A stretch of DNA of 64,000 nucleotides from Actinernus sp. WN-2022 (Eukaryota > Cnidaria > Anthozoa > Actiniaria > Actinernidae), in contig JAOWCC010000750.1 in assembly GCA_030867875.1 (NCBI GenBank), forward strand, positions 1-64,000. Direction: 5' to 3'. Made by a program: the position numbers and the translations under genes. The first letter of the stretch is position 1. Each line of letters opens with the position of its first letter. Shown here piece after piece: positions 10,394-24,568 of this stretch. The notes under the pieces are model-generated. The model was given only the letters and a program-made list of their open reading frames with translations, searched no databases and was not told where the DNA came from.

Positions 10394-13300
10394 GGAATCA
10401 GGAATGATGAATCAGGAATGATGAATGATGAATCAGGAATGATGAATGATGAATCAGGAATCAGCAATGATGAATCAGGAATGATGAATGATGAATCAGG
10501 AATCAGCAATGATGAATCAGGAATGATGAATGATGAATCAGGAATGATGAATGATGAATCAGGAATGATGAATCAGGAATCAGGAATGATGAATGATGAA
10601 TCAGGAATCAGCAAATATGAATCAGGAATCAGGAATGATGAATCAGGAATGATGAATGATGAATCAGGATTGTTGAATCAGGAATGATGAATCAGGAATC
10701 AGGAATCAGGAGTGATTAATCAGGAATCAGGAATGATGAATCAGGAATCAGGAATGATGAATCAGGAATGAAGAATGATCAATCAGGAATGAGGAATGAT
10801 GAATCAGGAATGAGGAATGATGAATCAGGAATGAGGAATGATGAATCAGGAATGATGAATGATGAATCAGGAATCAGGAATGATGAATCAGGAATCAGGA
10901 ATGATGAATGATATATCAGGAATCAGGAATGATGAATCAGGAAAGAGGAATGACGAATCAGGAATCAGGAATGGTGAATCATGGATCAGGAATCAGGAAT
11001 AAGGAATGATGAATCAGGAATGATGAATCAGCAATGATGAATCAGGAATCAGGAATCAGGAATGATGAATCAGGAATGATGAATGATGAATCAGGAAAGA
11101 TGAATCAGGAATGATGAATCAGCAATGATGAATGATGAATCAGGAATCAGCAATGATGAATCAGGAATCAGGAATGATGAATCAGGAATGATGAATCAGG
11201 AATGATGAATCAGGAATCAGGAATGATGAATCAGGAATGATGAATCAGGAATCAGGAATGATGAATGATGAATCAGCAATGATGATTCAGGAATCAGGAA
11301 TGATGAATTATGAATCAGTAATCAGCAATGATGAATCAGGAATCAGGAATGATGAATCAGGAATGATGAATCAGGAATGATGAATGATGAATCAGGAATG
11401 ATGAATGATGAATCAGGAATGATGAATCAGGAATTAGGAATCAGGAGTGATTAATCAGGAATCAGGAATGATGAATCAAGAATCAGGAATGATGAATCAG
11501 GAATGAGGAATGATCAACCAGGAATCAGGAATGATGAATCAGGAATGAGGAATGATGAATCAGGAATGATGAATGATGAATCAGGAATCAGGAATCAGGA
11601 ATGATGAATCAGGAATGATGAATGATGAATGATGAATCGGGAATGATGAATCAGGAATCAGGAATCAGGAATGATGAATCAGGAATCAGGAATGATGAAT
11701 GATGAATCAGGAATCAGGAATGATGAATCAGGAATAAGGAATGATGAATCAGGAATGATGAATGATGAGTCAGGAATCAGGAATGATGAATCAGGAATGA
11801 TGAATGATGAATCAGGAATGATGAATGATGAATCAGGAATCAGCAATGATGAATCAGGAATGATGAATGATGAATCAGGAATCAGCAATGATGAATCAGG
11901 AATGATGAATGATGAATCAGGAATGATGAATGATGAATCAGGAATGATGAATCAGGAATCAGGAATGATGAATGATGAATCAGGAATCAGCAAATATGAA
12001 TCAGGAATCAGGAATGATGAATCAGGAATGATGAATGATGAATCAGGATTGTTGAATCAGGAATGATGAATCAGGAATCAGGAATCAGGAGTGATTAATC
12101 AGGAATCAGGAATGATGAATCAGGAATCAGGAATGATGAATCAGGAATGAGGAATGATCAATCAGGAATGAGGAATGATGAATCAGGAATGAGGAATGAT
12201 GAATCAGGAATGAGGAATGATGAATCAGGAATGATGAATGATGAATCAGGAATCAGGAATGATCAATCAGGAATGAGGAATGATGAATCAGGAATGAGGA
12301 ATGATGAATCAGGAATGAGGAATGATGAATCAGGAATGATGAATGATGAATCAGGAATCAGGAATGATGAATCAGGAATCAGGAATGATGAATGATATAT
12401 CAGGAATCAGGAATGATGAATCAGGAAAGAGGAATGACGAATCAGGAATCAGGAATGGTGAATCATGAATCAGGAATCTGGAATAAGGAATGATGAATCA
12501 GGAATGATGAATGATGAGTCAGGAATCAGGAATGATGAATCAGGAATGATGAATCATGAATCAGGAATCAGGAATCAGGAGTGATTAATCAGGAATCAGG
12601 AATGATGAATCAGGAATCAGGAATGATGAATCAGGAATGATGAATGATGAATCAGGAATGATGAATCAGGAATCAGGAATGATGAATTATGAATCAGGAA
12701 TCAGCAATGATGAATCAGGAATCAGGAATGATGAATCAGGAATGATGAATGATGAATCAGGAATGATGAATGATGAATCAGGAATGATGAATCAGGAATT
12801 AGGAATCAGGAGTGATTAATCAGGAATCAGGAATGATGAATCAAGAATCAGGAATGATGAATCAGGAATGAGGAATGATCAATCAGGAATGAGGAATGAT
12901 CAATCAGGAATCAGGAATGATGAATCAGGAATGAGGAATGATGAATCAGGAATGATGAATGATGAATCAGGAATCAGGAATCAGGAATGATGAATCAGGA
13001 ATGATGAATGATGAATCGGGAATGATGAATCAGGAATCAGGAATCAGGAATGATGAATCAGGAATCAGGATTGATGAATGATGAATCAGGAATGATGAAT
13101 GATGAATCAGGAATGATGAATCAGGAATCAGGAATGATGAATGATGAATCAGGAATCAGCAATGATGAATCAGGAATCAGGAATGATGAATCAGGAATGA
13201 TGAATGATGAATCAGGATTGATGAATCAGGAATGATGAATCAGGAATCAGGAATCAGGAGTGATTAATCAGGAATCAGGAATGATGAATCAAGAATCAGG

Positions 13301-13861
13301 AATGATGAATCAGGAATGAGGAATGATCAATCAGGAATGAGGAATGATCAATCAGGAATCAGGAATGATGAATCAGGAATGAGGAATGATCACTCAGGAA
13401 TGATGAATGATCAATCAGGAATCAGGAATGATGAATCAGGAATCAGGAATGATGAATCAGGAATGATGAATGCTGTATCAGGAATCAGGAATGATGAATC
13501 AGGAAAGAGGAATGACGAATCAGGAATCAGGAATGGTGAATCATGAATCAGGAATCAGGAATAATGAAACAGGAATCAGGAATGATGAATCAGGAATGAT
13601 GCATCAGGAATGATGAATCAGCAATCAGGAATGATGAATCAGGAATCAGCAATGAGCAATCAGGAATGATGAATGATGAATCAGGAATGATGAATCAGGA
13701 ATCAGGAATGATGAATCAGGAATCAGGAATCAGGAATCAGGAATGGTGAATCAGGAATGATGAATGATGAATCAGGAATAATGAATCAGTAATGATGAAT
13801 CAGGAATCAGGAATCAGGAATGATGAATCAGGAATCAGGAATCAGGAATGATGAATCAGGA

Positions 13862-14939
13862 ATGATGAATGACGAATCAGGAATGATGAATGATGAATCA
13901 GGAATGATGAATGATGAATGATGAATCAGGAATCAGGAATGATGAATCAGGAATAAGGAATGATGAATCAGGAATGATGAATGATGTATCAGGAATCAGG
14001 AATGATGAATCAGGAAAGAGGAATGACGAATCAGGAATCAGGAATGGTGAATCATGAATCACGAATGATGAATCAGGAATCAGGAATAATGAAAAAGGAA
14101 TCAGGAATGATGAATCAGGAATGATGAATCAGGAATGATGAATGATGAATCGGGAATGATGAATCAGGAATCAGGAATCAGGAATGATGAATCAGGAATG
14201 ATGAATGATGAATCAGGAATGATGAATGATGAATCAGGAATGATGAATCAGGAATCAGGAATGATGAATGATGAATCAGGAATCAGCAATGATGAATCAA
14301 GAATCAGGAATGATGAATCAGGAATGAGGAATGATCAACCAGGAATCAGGAATGATGAATCAGGAATGAGGAATGATGAATCAGGAATGATGAATCAGGA
14401 ATGATGAATGACGAATCAGGAATGATGAATGATGAATCAGGAATGATGAATGATGAATGATGAATCAGGAATCAGGAATGATGAATCAGGAATAAGGAAT
14501 GATGAATCAGGAATGATGAATGATGTATCAGGAATCAGGAATGATGAATCAGGAAAGAGGAATGACGAATCAGGAATCAGGAATGGTGAATCATGAATCA
14601 GGAATGATGAATCAGGAATCAGGAATAATGAAAAAGGAATCAGGAATGATGAATCAGGAATGATGAATCAGGAATGATGAATGATGAATCGGGAATGATG
14701 AATCAGGAATCAGGAATCAGGAATGATGAATCAGGAATGATGAATGATGAATCAGGAATGATGAATGATGAATCAGGAATGATGAATCAGGAATCAGGAA
14801 TGATGAATGATGAATCAGGAATCAGCAATGATGAATCAAGAATCAGGAATGATGAATCAGGAATGAGGAATGATCAACCAGGAATCAGGAATGATGAATC
14901 AGGAATGAGGAATGATGAATCAGGAATGATGAATGATGA
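13862..14939. repeat. 539-bp tandem duplication
   Basis: The segment beginning near 13862 is repeated from near 14401 at an offset of exactly 539 bases (77 units). The marker at 14135 has its partner at 14674, and GTATCAGG, GAAAGAG, GAATGGT and GAATAATGAAAAAGG follow in the same order in both. The only difference I notice in the core is one base at 14062 (CACGAATG, against CAGGAATG in the second copy). The corresponding places at about 21 kb, 25.7 kb, 43.5 kb and 50 kb hold a single copy. The duplication is therefore local and probably recent. Confidence 0.8.
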
Positions 14940-17900
14940 ATCAGGAATCAGGAATCAGGAATGATGAATCAGGAATGATGAATGATGAATGATGAATCGG
15001 GAATGATGAATCAGGAATCAGGAATCAGGAATGATGAATCAGGGATCAGGAATGATGAATGATGAATCAGGAATCAGGAATGATGAATCAGGAATAAGGA
15101 ATGATGAATCAGGAATGATGAATGATGAGTCAGGAATCAGGAATGATGAATCAGGAATGATGAATGATGAATCAGGAATGATGAATGATGAATCAGGAAT
15201 CAGCAATGATGAATCAGGAATGATGAATGATGAATCAGGAATCAGCAATGATGAATCAGGAATGATGAATGATGAATCAGGAATGATGAATAACGAATCA
15301 GGAATGATGAATCAGGAATCAGGAATGATGAATGATGAATCAGGAATCAGCAAATATGAATCAGGAATCAGGAATGATGAATCAGGAATGATGAATGATG
15401 AATCAGGATTGATGAATCAGGAATGATGAATCAGGAATCAGGAATCAGGAGTGATTAATCAGGAATCAGGAATGATGAATCAGGAATGAGGAATGATGAA
15501 TCAGGAATGAGGAATGATCAATCAGGAATGAGGAATGATGAATCAGGAATGAGGAATGATGAATCAGGAATGAGGAATGATGAATCAGGAATGATGAATG
15601 ATGAATCAGGAATCAGGAATGATGAATCAGGAATCAGGAATGATGAATGATATATCAGGAATCAGGAATGATGAATCAGGAAATAGGAATGACGAATCAG
15701 GAATCAGGAATGGTGAATCATGAATCAGGAATCAGGAATAAGGAATGATGAATCAGGAATGATGAATGATGAGTCAGGAATCAGGAATGATGAATCAGGA
15801 ATGATGAATCATGAATCAGGAATCAGGAATCAGGAGTGATTAATCAGGAATCAGGAATGATGAATCAGGAATCAGGAATGATGAATCAGGAATGATGAAT
15901 GATGAATCAGGAATGATGAATCAGGAATCAGGAATGATGAATTATGAATCAGGAATCAGCAATGATGAATCAGGAATCAGGAATGATGAATCAGGAATGA
16001 TGAATGATGAATCAGGAATGATGAATGATGAATCAGGAATGATGAATTAGGAATTAGGAATCAGGAGTGATTAATCAGGAATCAGGAATGATGAATCAAG
16101 AATCAGGAATGATGAATCAGGAATGAGGAATGATCAATCAGGAATGAGGAATGATCAATCAGGAATCAGGAATGATGAATCAGGAATGAGGAATGATGAA
16201 TCAGGAATGATGAATGATGAATCAGGAATCAGCAATGATGAATGATGAATCAGGAATCAGCAATGATGAATCAGGAATCAGGAATGATGAATCAGGAATA
16301 ATGAATGATGGATCAGGAATGATGAATCAGGAATGATGAATCAGGAATGATGAATCAGGAATGATGAATCAGGAATCAGGAATGATGAATGATGAATCAG
16401 AAATCAGGAATGATGAATCAGGAATGATGAATCAGGAATCAGGAATCAGGAATGATGAATCAGGAATGATGAATGATGAATCAGGAATGATGAATCAGGA
16501 ATGATGAATCAGCAATGATGAATCAGGAATCAGGAATCAGGAATGATGAATCAGGAATGATGAATGATGAATCAGGAAAGATGAATCAGGAATGATGAAT
16601 CAGCAATGATGAATGATGAATCAGGAATCAGCAATGATGAATCAGGAATCAGGAATGATGAATCAGGAATGATGAATCAGGAATGATGAATCAGGAATCA
16701 GGAATGATGAATCAGGAATGATGAATCAGGAATCAGGAATGATGAATGATGAATCAGCAATGATGATTCAGGAATCAGGAATGATGAATTATGAATCAGT
16801 AATCAGCAATGATGAATCAGGAATCAGGAATGATGAATCAGGAATGATGAATCAGGAATGATGAATGATGAATCAGGAATGATGAATGATGAATCAGGAA
16901 TGATGAATCAGGAATTAGGAATCAGGAGTGATTAATCAGGAATCAGGAATGATGAATCAAGAATCAGGAATGATGAATCAGGAATGAGGAATGATCAACC
17001 AGGAATCAGGAATGATGAATCAGGAATGAGGAATGATGAATCAGGAATGATGAATGATGAATCAGGAATCAGGAATCAGGAATGATGAATCAGGAATGAT
17101 GAATGATGAATGATGAATCGGGAATGATGAATCAGGAATCAGGAATCAGGAATGATGAATCAGGAATCAGGAATGATGAATGATGAATCAGGAATCAGGA
17201 ATGATGAATCAGGAATAAGGAATGATGAATCAGGAATGATGAATGATGAGTCAGGAATCAGGAATGATGAATCAGGAATGATGAATGATGAATCAGGAAT
17301 GATGAATGATGAATCAGGAATCAGCAATGATGAATCAGGAATGATGAATGATGAATCAGGAATCAGCAATGATGAATCAGGAATGATGAATGATGAATCA
17401 GGAATGATGAATGATGAATCAGGAATGATGAATCAGGAATCAGGAATGATGAATGATGAATCAGGAATCAGCAAATATGAATCAGGAATCAGGAATGATG
17501 AATCAGGAATGATGAATGATGAATCAGGATTGTTGAATCAGGAATGATGAATCAGGAATCAGGAATCAGGAGTGATTAATCAGGAATCAGGAATGATGAA
17601 TCAGGAATCAGGAATGATGAATCAGGAATGAGGAATGATCAATCAGGAATGAGGAATGATGAATCAGGAATGAGGAATGATGAATCAGGAATGAGGAATG
17701 ATGAATCAGGAATGATGAATGATGAATCAGGAATCAGGAATGATGAATCAGGAATCAGGAATGATGAATGATATATCAGGAATCAGGAATGATGAATCAG
17801 GAAAGAGGAATGACGAATCAGGAATCAGGAATGGTGAATCATGGATCAGGAATCAGGAATAAGGAATGATGAATCAGGAATGATGAATCAGCAATGATGA

Positions 17901-20900
17901 ATCAGGAATCAGGAATCAGGAATGATGAATCAGGAATGATGAATGATGAATCAGGAAAGATGAATCAGGAATGATGAATCAGCAATGATGAATGATGAAT
18001 CAGGAATCAGCAATGATGAATCAGGAATCAGGAATGATGAATCAGGAATGATGAATCAGGAATGATGAATCAGGAATCAGGAATGATGAATCAGGAATGA
18101 TGAATCAGGAATCAGGAATGATGAATGATGAATCAGCAATGATGATTCAGGAATCAGGAATGATGAATTATGAATCAGTAATCAGCAATGATGAATCAGG
18201 AATCAGGAATGATGAATCAGGAATGATGAATCAGGAATGATGAATGATGAATCAGGAATGATGAATGATGAATCAGGAATGATGAATCAGGAATTAGGAA
18301 TCAGGAGTGATTAATCAGGAATCAGGAATGATGAATCAAGAATCAGGAATGATGAATCAGGAATGAGGAATGATCAACCAGGAATCAGGAATGATGAATC
18401 AGGAATGAGGAATGATGAATCAGGAATGATGAATGATGAATCAGGAATCAGGAATCAGGAATGATGAATCAGGAATGATGAATGATGAATGATGAATCGG
18501 GAATGATGAATCAGGAATCAGGAATCAGGAATGATGAATCAGGAATCAGGAATGATGAATGATGAATCAGGAATCAGGAATGATGAATCAGGAATAAGGA
18601 ATGATGAATCAGGAATGATGAATGATGAGTCAGGAATCAGGAATGATGAATCAGGAATGATGAATGATGAATCAGGAATGATGAATGATGAATCAGGAAT
18701 CAGCAATGATGAATCAGGAATGATGAATGATGAATCAGGAATCAGCAATGATGAATCAGGAATGATGAATGATGAATCAGGAATGATGAATCAGGAATCA
18801 GGAATGATGAATGATGAATCAGGAATCAGCAAATATGAATCAGGAATCAGGAATGATGAATCAGGAATGATGAATGATGAATCAGGATTGTTGAATCAGG
18901 AATGATGAATCAGGAATCAGGAATCAGGAGTGATTAATCAGGAATCAGGAATGATGAATCAGGAATCAGGAATGATGAATCAGGAATGAGGAATGATCAA
19001 TCAGGAATGAGGAATGATGAATCAGGAATGAGGAATGATGAATCAGGAATGAGGAATGATGAATCAGGAATGATGAATGATGAATCAGGAATCAGGAATG
19101 ATCAATCAGGAATGAGGAATGATGAATCAGGAATCAGGAATGATCAATCAGGAATGAGGAATGATGAATCAGGAATGATGAATGATGAATCAGGAATCAG
19201 GAATGATGAATCAGGAATCAGGAATGATGAATGATATATCAGGAATCAGGAATGATGAATCAGGAAAGAGGAATGACGAATCAGGAATCAGGAATGGTGA
19301 ATCATGAATCAGGAATCAGGAATAAGGAATGATGAATCAGGAATGATGAATGATGAGTCAGGAATCAGGAATGATGAATCAGGAATGATGAATCATGAAT
19401 CATGAATCAGGAATCAGGAATCAGGAGTGATTAATCAGGAATCAGGAATGATGAATCAGGAATCAGGAATGATGAATCAGGAATGATGAATGATGAATCA
19501 GGAATGATGAATCAGGAATCAGGAATGATGAATTATGAATCAGGAATCAGCAATGATGAATCAGGAATCAGGAATGATGAATCAGGAATGATGAATGATG
19601 AATCAGGAATGATGAATGATGAATCAGGAATGATGAATCAGGAATTAGGAATCAGGAGTGATTAATCAGGAATCAGGAATGATGAATCAAGAATCAGGAA
19701 TGATGAATCAGGAATGAGGAATGATCAATCAGGAATGAGGAATGATCAATCAGGAATCAGGAATGATGAATCAGGAATGAGGAATGATGAATCAGGAATG
19801 ATGAATGATGAATCAGGAATCAGGAATCAGGAATGATGAATCAGGAATGATGAATGATGAATCGGGAATGATGAATCAGGAATCAGGAATCAGGAATGAT
19901 GAATCAGGAATCAGGATTGATGAATGATGAATCAGGAATGATGAATGATGAATCAGGAATGATGAATCAGGAATCAGGAATGATGAATGATGAATCAGGA
20001 ATCAGCAATGATGAATCAGGAATCAGGAATGATGAATCAGGAATGATGAATGATGAATCAGGATTGATGAATCAGGAATGATGAATCAGGAATCAGGAAT
20101 CAGGAGTGATTAATCAGGAATCAGGAATGATGAATCAAGAATCAGGAATGATGAATCAGGAATGAGGAATGATCAATCAGGAATGAGGAATGATCAATCA
20201 GGAATCAGGAATGATGAATCAGGAATGAGGAATGATCACTCAGGAATGATGAATGATCAATCAGGAATCAGGAATGATGAATCAGGAATCAGGAATGATG
20301 AATCAGGAATGATGAATGCTGTATCAGGAATCAGGAATGATGAATCAGGAAAGAGGAATGACGAATCAGGAATCAGGAATGGTGAATCATGAATCAGGAA
20401 TCAGGAATAATGAAACAGGAATCAGGAATGATGAATCAGGAATGATGCATCAGGAATGATGAATCAGCAATCAGGAATGATGAATCAGGAATCAGCAATG
20501 AGCAATCAGGAATGATGAATGATGAATCAGGAATGATGAATCAGGAATCAGGAATGATGAATCAGGAATCAGGAATGATGAATCAGGAAAGAGGAATGAT
20601 GAATCAGGAATCAGGAATGGTGAATCATGAATCAGGAATGATGAATCAGGAATCAGGAATGATGAATCAGGAATCAGGAATGATGAATCAGGAATCAGGA
20701 ATGATGAATCAGGAATCATGAATGATGAATCAGGAATCAGGAATGATGAATCAGGAATGGTGAATCAGGAATGATGAATCAGGAATCAGGAAGCAGGAAT
20801 GATGAATCAGGAATGATGAATGATGAATCAGGAATAATGAATCAGTAATGATGAATCAGGAATCAGGAATCAGGAATGATGAATCAGGAATCAGGAATCA

Positions 20901-23830
20901 GGAATGATGAATCAGGAATGATGAATGACGAATCAGGAATGATGAATGATGAATCAGGAATGATGAATGATGAATGATGAATCAGGAATCAGGAATGATG
21001 AATCAGGAATAAGGAATGATGAATCAGGAATGATGAATGATGTATCAGGAATCAGGAATGATGAATCAGGAAAGAGGAATGACGAATCAGGAATCAGGAA
21101 TGGTGAATCATGAATCAGGAATGATGAATCAGGAATCAGGAATAATGAAAAAGGAATCAGGAATGATGAATCAGGAATGATGAATCAGGAATGATGAATG
21201 ATGAATCGGGAATGATGAATCAGGAATCAGGAATCAGGAATGATGAATCAGGAATGATGAATGATGAATCAGGAATGATGAATGATGAATCAGGAATGAT
21301 GAATCAGGAATCAGGAATGATGAATGATGAATCAGGAATCAGCAATGATGAATCAAGAATCAGGAATGATGAATCAGGAATGAGGAATGATCAACCAGGA
21401 ATCAGGAATGATGAATCAGGAATGAGGAATGATGAATCAGGAATGATGAATGATGAATCAGGAATCAGGAATCAGGAATGATGAATCAGGAATGATGAAT
21501 GATGAATGATGAATCGGGAATGATGAATCAGGAATCAGGAATCAGGAATGATGAATCAGGAATCAGGAATGATGAATGATGAATCAGGAATCAGGAATGA
21601 TGAATCAGGAATAAGGAATGATGAATCAGGAATGATGAATGATGAGTCAGGAATCAGGAATGATGAATCAGGAATGATGAATGATGAATCAGGAATGATG
21701 AATGATGAATCAGGAATCAGCAATGATGAATCAGGAATGATGAATGATGAATCAGGAATCAGCAATGATGAATCAGGAATGATGAATGATGAATCAGGAA
21801 TGATGAATAACGAATCAGGAATGATGAATCAGGAATCAGGAATGATGAATGATGAATCAGGAATCAGCAAATATGAATCAGGAATCAGGAATGATGAATC
21901 AGGAATGATGAATGATGAATCAGGATTGATGAATCAGGAATGATGAATCAGGAATCAGGAATCAGGAGTGATTAATCAGGAATCAGGAATGATGAATCAG
22001 GAATGAGGAATGATGAATCAGGAATGAGGAATGATCAATCAGGAATGAGGAATGATGAATCAGGAATGAGGAATGATGAATCAGGAATGAGGAATGATGA
22101 ATCAGGAATGATGAATGATGAATCAGGAATCAGGAATGATGAATCAGGAATCAGGAATGATGAATGATATATCAGGAATCAGGAATGATGAATCAGGAAA
22201 GAGGAATGACGAATCAGGAATCAGGAATGGTGAATCATGAATCAGGAATCAGGAATAAGGAATGATGAATCAGGAATGATGAATGATGAGTCAGGAATCA
22301 GGAATGATGAATCAGGAATGATGAATCATGAATCAGGAATCAGGAATCAGGAGTGATTAATCAGGAATCAGGAATGATGAATCAGGAATCAGGAATGATG
22401 AATCAGGAATGATGAATGATGAATCAGGAATGATGAATCAGGAATCAGGAATGATGAATTATGAATCAGGAATCAGCAATGATGAATCAGGAATCAGGAA
22501 TGATGAATCAGGAATGATGAATGATGAATCAGGAATGATGAATGATGAATCAGGAATGATGAATTAGGAATTAGGAATCAGGAGTGATTAATCAGGAATC
22601 AGGAATGATGAATCAAGAATCAGGAATGATGAATCAGGAATGAGGAATGATCAATCAGGAATGAGGAATGATCAATCAGGAATCAGGAATGATGAATCAG
22701 GAATGAGGAATGATGAATCAGGAATGATGAATGATGAATCAGGAATCAGGAATCAGGAATGATGAATCAGGAATGATGAATGATGAATCGGGAATGATGA
22801 ATCAGGAATCAGGAATCAGGAATGATGAATCAGGAATCAGGAATGATGAATCAGGAATGATGAATGATGAATCAGGAATCAGGAATGATGAATCAGGAAT
22901 GATGAATCAGGAATCAGGAATGATGAATGATGAATCAGGAATCAGCAATGATGAATCAGGAATCAGGAATGATGAATCAGGAATGATGAATGATGAATCA
23001 GGATTGATGAATCAGGAATGATGAATCAGGAATCAGGAATCAGGAGTGATTAATCAGGAATCAGGAATGATGAATCAAGAATCAGGAATGATGAATCAGG
23101 AATGAGGAATGATCAATCAGGAATGAGGAATGATCAATCAGGAATCAGGAATGATGAATCAGGAATGAGGAATGATCAATCAGGAATGATGAATGATCAA
23201 TCAGAATCAGGAATGATGAATCAGGAATCAGGAATGATGAATCAGGAATGATGAATGCTGTATCAGGAATCAGGAATGATGAATCAGGAAAGAGGAATGA
23301 CGAATCAGGAATCAGGAATGGTGAATCATGAATCAGGAATCAGGAATAATGAAACAGGAATCAGGAATGATGAATCAGGAATGATGCATCAGGAATGATG
23401 AATCAGCAATCAGGAATGATGAATCAGGAATCAGCAATGATCAATCAGGAATGATGAATGATGAATCAGGAATGATGAATCAGGAATCAGGAATGATGAA
23501 TGACGAATCAGGAATCAGCAATGATGAATCAGGAATGATGAATCAGGAATGATGAATCAGGAATCAGGAATCAGGAATCAGGAGTGATTAATCAGGAATC
23601 AGGAATGATGAATCAGGAATCAGGAATGATGAATCAGGAATCAGGAATGATGAATCAGGAAAGAGGAATGATGAATCAGGAATCAGGAATGGTGAATCAT
23701 GAATCAGGAATGATGAATCAGGAATCAGGAATGATGAATCAGGAATCAGGAATGATGAATCAGGAATCAGGAATGATGAATCAGGAATCATGAATGATGA
23801 ATCAGGAATCAGGAATGATGAATCAGGAAT
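14401..23830. repeat. Left copy of a 9.4-kb segmental duplication
   Basis: This segment matches 43356-52813 in marker order throughout. Offsets are 28955 at 14674, 15031, 16572, 17152 and 18531; 28976 at 18986; 28969 at 19483; 28983 at 20162, 21191, 21548 and 22731; and 28984 at 23584. The steps are +21, -7 and +14, all whole units, plus a single one-base step caused by a missing base at about 23204 in this copy. By eye the two copies are nearly identical between these steps. It includes the second 1.38-kb pair and one full copy of the 131-codon marker block at 15031 and another at 21548. Confidence 0.85.
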
Positions 23831-24568
23831 GGTGAATCAGGAATGATGAATCAGGAATCAGGAAGCAGGAATGATGAATCAGGAATGATGAATGATGAAT
23901 CAGGAATAATGAATCAGTAATGATGAATCAGGAATCAGGAATCAGGAATGATGAATCAGGAATCAGGAATCAGGAATGATGAATCAGGAATGATGAATGA
24001 CGAATCAGGAATGATGAATGATGAATCAGGAATGATATGATGAATGATGAATCAGGAATCAGGAATGATGAATCAGGAATAAGGAATGATGAATCAGGAA
24101 TGATGAATGATGTATCAGGAATCAGGAATGATGAATCAGGAAAGAGGAATGACGAATCAGGAATCAGGAATGGTGAATCATGAATCAGGAATGATGAATC
24201 AGGAATCAGGAATAATGAAAAAGGAATCAGGAATGATGAATCAGGAATGATGAATCAGGAATGATGAATGATGAATCGGGAATGATGAATCATGAATCAG
24301 GAATCAGGAATGATGAATCAGGAATGATGAATGATGAATCAGGAATAATGAATGATGAATCAGGAATGATGAATCAGGAATCAGGAATGATGAATGATGA
24401 ATCAGGAATCAGCAATGATGAATCAGGAATCAGCAATGATGAATCAGGAATGATGAATGATGAATCAGGATTGATGAATCAGGAATGATGAATCAGGAAT
24501 CAGGAATCAGGAGTGATTAATCAGGAATCAGGAATGATGAATCAAGAATCAGGAATGATGAATCAGGA

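Larger units (their letters stand above)
9651..12420. repeat. Tandem pair of 1.38-1.40-kb higher-order repeats (first set)
   Basis: A marker block starting at 10292 recurs at 11671, exactly 1379 bases (197 units) away. An upstream marker, TCAGGAAAGATG, sits at 9691 and 11091, 1400 bases apart; the 21-base difference is three extra units near 10000-10030 in the first copy. Both copies contain, in order, GAAAGAT, a CAATGAT cluster, GAATTAT, GAATCAA, the CAACCAGG marker, GAGTCAG and CAAATAT. The same doubled structure occurs at 16.5-19.2 kb and 45.5-48.2 kb. Outer limits are approximate because flanking units are of the same type. Confidence 0.8.
10292..20392. repeat. 6.85-kb higher-order period across the left part of the heptamer array
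   Basis: Ordered marker blocks at 10292, 11671, 12147, 12637, 13050 and 13316 reappear at 17152, 18531, 18986, 19483, 19896 and 20162. The offsets are 6860, 6860, 6839, 6846, 6846 and 6846 bases. All are multiples of seven, and the changes are a loss of 21 bases (three units, near 18780) and a gain of 7. A third copy of the same order starts at 46107, 47486, 47962, 48452 and 49145. Between the first two copies lies the segment 13.55-16.5 kb, which has its own duplications. Confidence 0.8.

Noticed and set aside
10292..10687. 131-codon open frame of the ESGMMND type, with 13 further copies in the window
   Set aside because: The frame follows directly from a 7-base period (21 bases make seven codons). 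The opposite strand is open in the same place, there is no start context, codon bias or domain, and copies change by whole units, not by codon-aware substitution.
23588..23791. 67-codon minus-strand frames of the FLIPDSS type, repeated many times
   Set aside because: They are the complement of the heptamer array and have the same cause as the plus-strand frames.
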